Origin: Apostichopus californicus
Taxonomy: Eukaryota > Echinodermata > Holothuroidea > Aspidochirotida > Stichopodidae
Reading direction: 5' to 3'
Assembly: GCA_020650975.1 (NCBI GenBank)
Contig: JAIPMN010000270.1
Span: 1 to 25,095 of the forward strand
DNA: 25,095 bases
The number at the start of each line of letters is the position of its first letter. The stretch's first letter is position 1. Below are positions 1 to 25,095 of the stretch, piece by piece. The notes under the pieces are model-generated. The model had not been told where the DNA came from. It searched no databases and saw only the letters and a program-made list of their open reading frames with translations. Position numbers and translations under genes: made by a program.

Positions 1-18588
<18,588 letters not shown>

Positions 18589-18732
18589 CTTCAAAATCAA
18601 CCAATGACTGAATGAGTTCCTTTTTGTCTAGTTTTATGAAAGATCAAACTACCGAACTCTCCTTTGGATATATTTTGCTTTTCTTGAGGGTGATAATAAA
18701 ACAACGAGTCTCCTCTCTCTAAACTTCCATTC

Positions 18733-19347
18733 CTGAAACAACAGCAAAAATGTACCGTTCAAGTTTCATTTGAACTTACAGTTAGACCCAGCTTATATGA
18801 TAAAATATGCCTATAGCTACTAAAATGTTGTTCCCGCTCCCACCTATGTGCAAACATGAACGAATAGACGAAGACTAATTATTATTTTATGTAGCATTAT
18901 TTCCATTGAGGCACAGAGAAACAGAAACATGCACTGATATGTTGTGAGTGGATTTGAAATATCCATTTACATGCATCAGCACCCGCCATGGAACAGTTGC
19001 ATCATTCACAATAAATGCTTTTAGGCCTACGCGCCATTTTCACTTCCGAGAAGTTATTCTTTTTAATCTGTCGAAACGAAATAGGCTCGGATTTATGCGG
19101 CCTGTTAGCTTGATTTCATTTAAAATCTCAAAATGAAAAAGATGAAAATAACCAAGGAAAACACTGAATCTGGCTAATATTGACTGTGTAAGCACATACA
19201 ACTATTCTGGGCGTAGCCTTGGCCATGCGACTTATTATTAATTAATATTACCAGTGCATGTCTAACGCTAGGCATATAATATTACTATACTGGTACAGTG
19301 GTAGGGGTATGGATGATAATCAAGAACAGAATTTAACCGAAACTTAC
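18733..19347 (-). other. Putative 5' UTR intron or proximal upstream region
   Basis: 615 nt bounded on the minus strand by a GTAAGT donor (19347) and a pyrimidine-rich CAG acceptor (18733). It contains a TATAAG word (18797-18792) that could instead mark a promoter closer to the ATG. No coding sequence is recognised. Confidence 0.35.
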
Positions 19348-19409
19348 CGATAATGTCACAACGTTTGGTTGAACGGTTAATTTCCTATCCGTACGGTTTA
19401 CAATGAACT
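19348..19409 (-). other. Candidate 5' UTR exon and transcription start
   Basis: On the minus strand a strong splice donor (ATCG|GTAAGTTT) ends at 19348. About 60 nt upstream is an initiator-like TCAGTTC (19411-19405). A CACGTG E-box lies at 19466-19461, and the surrounding stretch has more CpG than its neighbours. The donor could join the pyrimidine-rich acceptor at 18733. No TATA box is evident. This is inference from splice and initiator motifs only; the exon is noncoding. Confidence 0.3.
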
Positions 19410-20181
19410 GAAATTTAGATTAAAACAAAAGAGTATCTCGGAAAACGATGTCAAGTAAAACACGTGCGTTCAGTGTACCGGTCGTTCGTTGTTTACAAAA
19501 TTTCGACTACTATACTACGATCAAAATATTTACATCCCTTTCATTGATCAAAAACCATTAGACTAGCGCGTGCGTGTTACACTTGGAAATTTGCCAAGTA
19601 CGGATGCTTATTAGGTCTTGTTATAATACATAACTTAATATTATTTCCTATTCATAATACTGATAACATACATCTATATACAATTGACCACTCTTTTAGT
19701 TTTTTTTAGGAATGTGCGATAAAAATGAAATAAGTTCTTTCTCACACAGCTCAAAATATAGATTCAGTCTGCAAAATATTAGCCATTCTCTGCTTCAAAC
19801 GGGCTTCAGTACAATCGCATAGCGTATCTTGAATTATGAAGGTGACTTTGCCGTTTCAGCGTGGCTGGAAAGCAATATTTCCAGACAGCTATTGCATCAG
19901 CCTGACAAGTAGGCTATGTGTGTGAATATGGGTGTGGGTGTGCGTGTTTGTGGAAACTAAGATGCAAACGAAAGTTACATGCTCACATAATGATAGTAAT
20001 ATAACCATTTTCATCCAAATATGAATAATAATAACTCATGTTAATGTGTAATTTTGCAATTAGCCTACTATGATAGCGAATTACTCGCTTGCAACATAAT
20101 CAGGTGCATTCCAATGAATATGAGGAAGTGTGTGCAAGTGCGCGCGTATGGAACGCCATTTTAACATTTATTCAACAATTT

Positions 20182-20372
20182 GAGATATCTCTAATTCATT
20201 TTCAGATATCTGTAACTTATTTCCATATATCTCTAATTCATGTCCATATATCAATAATTTAAACATATTAGAGATATCAAACAATTCGAATTCGAGATAT
20301 CCAAAATTGAATTAGAGATATCGGGAATACAATTAGAGATATCCAAAATTGAATTAGAGATATCAAGAATTC
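20182..20372. repeat. Inverted array of 21-bp AGATATC units
   Basis: The left arm holds four units of 21 bp (starting 20182, 20203, 20224, 20245) of the type GAGATATCTCTAATTCATTTT. The right arm holds about five units in the opposite orientation (AATTAGAGATATCCAAAATTG, 21 bp each). The two arms are reverse complements in type, so the 190-bp block can fold back on itself. It lies upstream of the gene, in the region between the putative promoter and the right end. Confidence 0.85.
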
Positions 20373-20656
20373 GAATTAATCAATTGTGATTAGACTTGAA
20401 TCTTAACATGTGTAGGACTATAACCCGCAATAATATATGGCCTATAAAACATGCGCCCCCCCCCCCTTCTTCTTCTCGGGTAAAAGTTAATCTCTTACAT
20501 AAATCAATGCTTTCAATACTGGATTAAACGCGAAGGACTTCATTCACATGTATCAAAAAAAGTTAGTTTTCTAGAAATGCAACCGTTACGATTCTTGGGG
20601 ATGTTAAACAACCTTCAGATTGCTTTCCGGCCAGTATCTCTTAAAAACGCCCCTGG

Positions 20657-20748
20657 AGTTATAGTATGTCATAAGTAGTACCATGGAGGTAAACCTCCAT
20701 GGTAGTTCCATAACAACTCCCTGGTAGTACTAAGTTTATACTATAGCT
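20657..20748. repeat. Nested foldback element
   Basis: The outer arms 20657-20688 and 20717-20748 are inverted and match at about 24 of 32 positions. Inside is a perfect 12-bp hairpin TACCATGGAGGT-AA-ACCTCCATGGTA (20679-20704). It resembles a small MITE-like or foldback element; no clear target-site duplication was found. Confidence 0.6.
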
Positions 20749-22896
20749 CTAACTTGCCCTACGCATAAATGAATTCGCTATTTGAACCGGCGTCACAACA
20801 AAAGCCAGCGTTTTTAGCCGAGACCGCAAGTCATATAAAGTACCGGCGACCGAACAGCACCGCATGGTCGCGTCCATTATATCAATGGGGTTTCTACACT
20901 ATTGCATACACGCCGCACACTTCGTACATCTGTGTAAATGTTTACCAACCACGTTGATTGACTGTTCCTAAATGTGTATAGGGGGAAGGGACGCAGCCAG
21001 GGGAGGGTGGATGGGATTGATCGCTCCATCCCCTTCCCCCCCCCCCCCATGTTCTCACGGAACCGCGAATCGGTCCATCGCACCATATGTATATACTTAG
21101 TTCGAAATCCCCTGGATCCACATACTTGTAAATACATGCACAAACATAATATAGATTCAACTTTAAGTACGTTGAAGAGCTAAATGTAAGCAGCGGAAAT
21201 ATTCTACGTATTTTGTGCACTCTAAGAGCACTTATTTATCACAGAATGAAGTCGCTAAACTGTTTGGTTACAGGATTTAGTTAAAAGGAGGAAACATTAC
21301 GTAATACTTAGTTAAAACCAGCGGTAGTCCACATTCTTTAATGAGGTAAATTCTGACTTCTTACAATTTAATACGATAGTGCAAATACACAAGCGGACAA
21401 CAACTCTTGAGCTTATTGGAGACCTTACGAATCGGACAACACACGAAACTATATAACTTGCGGCGCCCTAAGTCACATGTGGTCACCAGTATAAACATGG
21501 ACCGACTACTTAAAGAATGATTGTTTGGGTTTAATTAAATGCTTAATTGTCTCCTTACCATGCATTTTATGTTCAATACCATAAAAACACCGCTCCGCCC
21601 CCAAACCTCAACCGGCCTCCATTAAGGAAGACCCCATAAACAAGTTCAACGATAAAGTGCGAAGTTTCCAATAGTTTTCAATGCATGACTTAGAAACTTT
21701 GCATGCAATGTAGATATATACGTGCATTGTCAAAGAACGGTGACACTTTAAAGGCACTCCCCTCTATCCCAAAGTTCGTTATTCAACGTGAACGTGACTG
21801 TGGAACATCTGTCCACTAATCCTGCCACTATTTATCTGCTTGACCTGGATTTCCAATAATGACTAGATTCCGTAATTACAGTGGCATGTAACTCTGTCGG
21901 TCTCACGCAACGAAACGACTGAGGCCAAGGATACTAACAGGTTTAGTAACAGTGCACCGTTAACGATTGCAAGGTCGCTTGGGGAGGTATAGTAATTAAA
22001 TACTCTATAGAAGGCATTATCGCAATTCAGAATGCAATGATGATATAATAATGGCTTCTTGCATGGATTCAGCTGACAGTTTACGTATCTATTATATCGA
22101 ACCAGAGAGTTCATACAAATCCCTAGCCTATATACTAGATTACACCATCAGGATAGGTCGCCGGAACTTGCATATAGAATGACAAAGTAACCATTATTAA
22201 TTGTAATAAATCATTATTAATTGTCAAAAACTGAATGTCATATATGTTAACAATATTTACAATGTATGGAAAAGGATGCAAGTAAAATGGATACGTCGAT
22301 ATTAAAATCAGTGATGTGTGCATTGTTGGTGTCTGTGTGTGTGTGGTTGGGGAGGGGGGGGGGGAGCTTGAAAAAACAAAACCCGGTTCAATCAATTTTT
22401 TAGGCAAGAATATTTCTCAGCACACCTTGCGTTTAGACCTTACTTTGTTTTCTAAATATGCCCCCAGAATGCACCACTCGACGTCTTAACGTTTAATTTT
22501 TCAAGTAGGGGCAGGACCCCCATGCAGACCCACTTTGGGAGTGGGCTACCATTACCGCATGATCACTTCCCCTACTTTGTAACATCCTTTAACCGCCTAT
22601 GTTCCTTCCACAAGGTCCATGCACGCCCCTATACCTATATCAGTCGGAGGATGTTTACAAATCCCCACCTCCACCCCCCCCCCCCACTTGGCCCTAACTT
22701 TGAAGTCTCGTCATATTGTGGATTGTGTAACAAAATCTTTGTAACGTTTCTGTTTATCACCAGGCGATGACTTGTCCAGAATCTACAAAGTTTGGTCATT
22801 TTCGGATTTGGTCAATTTTGTTTATATAACACAGTTGCAACTGGAGTCGAGTGACATCATTATCAATAAAACTGATGAGGGCAACATATTTAATAA

Positions 22897-22955
22897 GTTT
22901 CCAAGATTTAGCAAAACTTCAATGTGTATATCTTGGAAACGAAAAGATCTTTTCG
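22897..22955. repeat. Hairpin GTTTCCAAGAT/ATCTTGGAAAC and adjacent 16-bp palindrome
   Basis: An 11-bp perfect inverted repeat (22897-22907 with 22930-22940) is followed directly by the 16-bp palindrome CGAAAAGATCTTTTCG (22940-22955). The function is unknown. Confidence 0.6.
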
Positions 22956-24160
22956 AAATACTATATTTTGAATGACATTATCACACACAATTCATGTGCT
23001 GACTATGGGGTGTCCGTAGTGTTTAAATATGTTAGAGTCAGCATTTTCAAATCCCAATAAATAGAGAAGAATATAAAACATTAAAACACATGTGGCTCGA
23101 TGATGTCTTGTTTAGACTTGATCAAGTCTACAGCTTTGTGTGTGAATAAACATTAAATCTGTAATATCTGCCATATAAAATAATAGTTTTCTCAGTTGTT
23201 TTGGGGGAAGTTGTTCATAACAGTTAACCTTTATCACATAGACTAATAATGAAGATGGCTGGGTTTGTATCTCTTTTAAATAGTTAAGCCAGTTTGGAAA
23301 ATTATTACAGACCATATTCCGTATAATGTGAATTGGTCAGACGATTCAGAAGGGGAGAGGTTGGCAGCGTCTCTAACTCATGATTTCAATTCACAATTAT
23401 AAGACGTCTCAAATTGCAAAGTTCGCATCTATTTATCATCCATGCGATGAGTATGTTGTGATGTCTCACGTTGTAGGACTGCCCACTATCTCGTCCCGCA
23501 ATACTATGCTTGTTTGGAAAGAGTTTCCAAAAGTAAAGGAGTCTCTATATATACTACCTGAGCAATGTGGCTGGTTAGTGAAATATTGTATTAACTTATC
23601 ATACTTATGATGCTTTTAAATGGTATGGTTAAAAAAGTCCAATTTGTAAATAATAAGTCGTACATGTACTTTATATTTATACTGTTATGAAACTGTGTCT
23701 GGGCGACAACATTTTGATCGATTTCATTCGAGGAAGATGGGAACGTCTTATTACAATCTTACACAATCTTGTTTGAGTATAGCTCACCCGCGTTTGCCTT
23801 TTGCGTCAAATTTGCCAATTAGAGGCCATCAACGGTAGAGGAACCTAAAGGAGGCGGATGGATAATATGCACTCAGTCACCAAAATATGTACCAGAAAGG
23901 ATGAAACTAAGCCTATATCGTCCAATGGAATACGGAAATGACAAAAAGGAAATTGGGGTAACATTAATGCCTTAAATTAATGTTCGTTTACAGTATATTT
24001 AATGGCTTTTATCCAGCTAAGTATAGCATCTCCTAAACTCATTATAAAATAATTACAAATATTATTAGGGTTATATCTAGGAGTAAGTAATCGTTATATG
24101 TAAACAGTACATGCTTTCGAGAAGCTATACAAGCAGCTCTCGTTACAAGAAACCGTAGCT

Positions 24161-24191
24161 CTATATAATATATATATATATACTCTATATA
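24161..24191. repeat. (TA)n microsatellite
   Basis: Alternating TA over about 30 bp, with further ATATA words up to 24215. Confidence 0.7.
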
Positions 24192-25095
24192 TTTATTATG
24201 TTGCTCTATATACTTAACAGATATTTACTTTAAAACAAACCCTTACTGCCTTTGCGGAGGAACTAATATCCTTCTGGCTGCAAGTTTCGCGACATAGTTG
24301 CTCACACGGATAGCATCAAATTCCCAAGTTACAAATGCGTCTGAAGAGGGGCATCCCTTTTGCCGGGTCAAGAATACTTTAACAATTTAAAGTAACCAAT
24401 TATGCTTCTCTTACTCGAATCCTCTTACATTAAAACGATGTGTCTACATTCAGTAGGCCAACCGCATCATACAAACCCAGGGTATTACGCGATGTTCACA
24501 GTTTTGAAAGCTTTAGATGAATAAAGAGCTTAAGAAATACCAACTCTATTGATATGTAAATTATACGACTCCTTACGACTCCTACGACTCCTTATACATC
24601 TGTCGATACAGTCACGTGGTTTTCAACGGCTTGGTATATAAGATGTGTGATTGCAGCTCCATGATACTAGTAAGACAGTGATTTCATTTCTCGAAGGAAC
24701 ACAGTGAAAATTGACGTTAATATTTCGAAACGACGTCACTGATAGTTACATCCAATGCCTGATTAACACCCTCTTGTGTCCTAAGGCACGACTGTGGTCA
24801 CTCTTCCCATTTTGAAAATTTTGAAATGACCAACCGAAGGTAGAAAGTAGGTACCTGTATGTCTTAGGGGCGTCAATCATGGGGGGGGGCAGGGGACACG
24901 TTCCCACACTTTCTGAAGGGTGGGCGACACAATACCATGCCCACCTCCACCCCAGATTTAGTGACTAAGTGACTGTAGGCGCTATAGCCCCCCAGTATCA
25001 GGCTTACATGACTCGTGTATCTCTTAAATTGAGCTCAAACATTTTGGTACATGCGATTAGTAGATATGTTCTCATCTGTTCAACCCCCCCCCCCC

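Larger units (their letters stand above)
19410..25095. other. Upstream intergenic region, no gene recognised
   Basis: 5.7 kb without recognisable coding exons, tRNA or rRNA. Open frames are short (up to about 90 codons) and show no domain. Besides the listed repeats it carries mononucleotide runs on either strand: C at 20456-20466, 21036-21048, 22674-22685 and 25084-25095, and G at 22354-22364 and 24881-24889. Part of it is presumably the promoter and distal control region of the SRCR gene. Confidence 0.6.

Noticed and set aside
18774-18782. GTAAGT donor just upstream of the exon 1 acceptor
   Set aside because: It would imply an intron of only about 45 nt to the acceptor at 18733, too short for a typical metazoan intron.
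23380-23610. Plus-strand open frame of 76 codons upstream of the gene
   Set aside because: No recognisable family, no splice context or promoter; the length is expected by chance in this much AT-rich sequence.

Overview
This is an animal (metazoan) genomic window dominated by one large multi-exon gene on the minus strand. I reconstructed 21 coding exons by conceptual splicing. Every junction is GT-AG, and the reading frame stays open across all 20 introns for 1220 codons (3661 nt). The gene starts at an ATG at 18588, followed by a signal peptide, and runs off the left edge of the window at position 1, so its C-terminus is not visible.

The protein is secreted or extracellular. It alternates scavenger receptor cysteine-rich (SRCR) domains with furin-like (FU) cysteine-rich repeats. 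The visible order is signal peptide, FU, SRCR-A, two FU, SRCR-B, a 15-residue Ser-rich linker exon, three FU, SRCR-C, two FU, SRCR-D, two FU, SRCR-E, and the start of another FU. All five SRCR domains have six cysteines, the group A pattern. No membrane segment, protease or kinase domain lies in the visible part. SRCR gene families are greatly expanded in echinoderms and other invertebrate deuterostomes and are linked to coelomocyte (immune cell) expression. The gene content, AT-rich introns and recurring TAGGCCTA words suggest an invertebrate deuterostome, most likely an echinoderm. That taxonomic call is inference.

Layout by region: 1-5.2 kb holds exons 21 to 11. 5.2-14.6 kb holds exons 10 to 2 with longer introns. 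14.6-18.5 kb is the 3.9 kb first coding intron. 18.5-18.7 kb is the start-codon exon. A candidate 5' UTR exon sits near 19.35-19.41 kb. From 19.4 to 25.1 kb I see no gene, only short repeats, foldbacks and poly(G)/poly(C) runs.

The most unusual items are: (i) a 65-bp insertion with a 13-bp target-site duplication lying within 3 nt of the exon 13 splice donor, whose minus strand can be drawn as a hammerhead-ribozyme-like fold; (ii) different internal intron positions in otherwise homologous SRCR domains; (iii) in-frame cassette exons, especially a 45-nt linker exon; (iv) an inverted array of 21-bp AGATATC-type units upstream of the gene, with a related pair inside intron 1.
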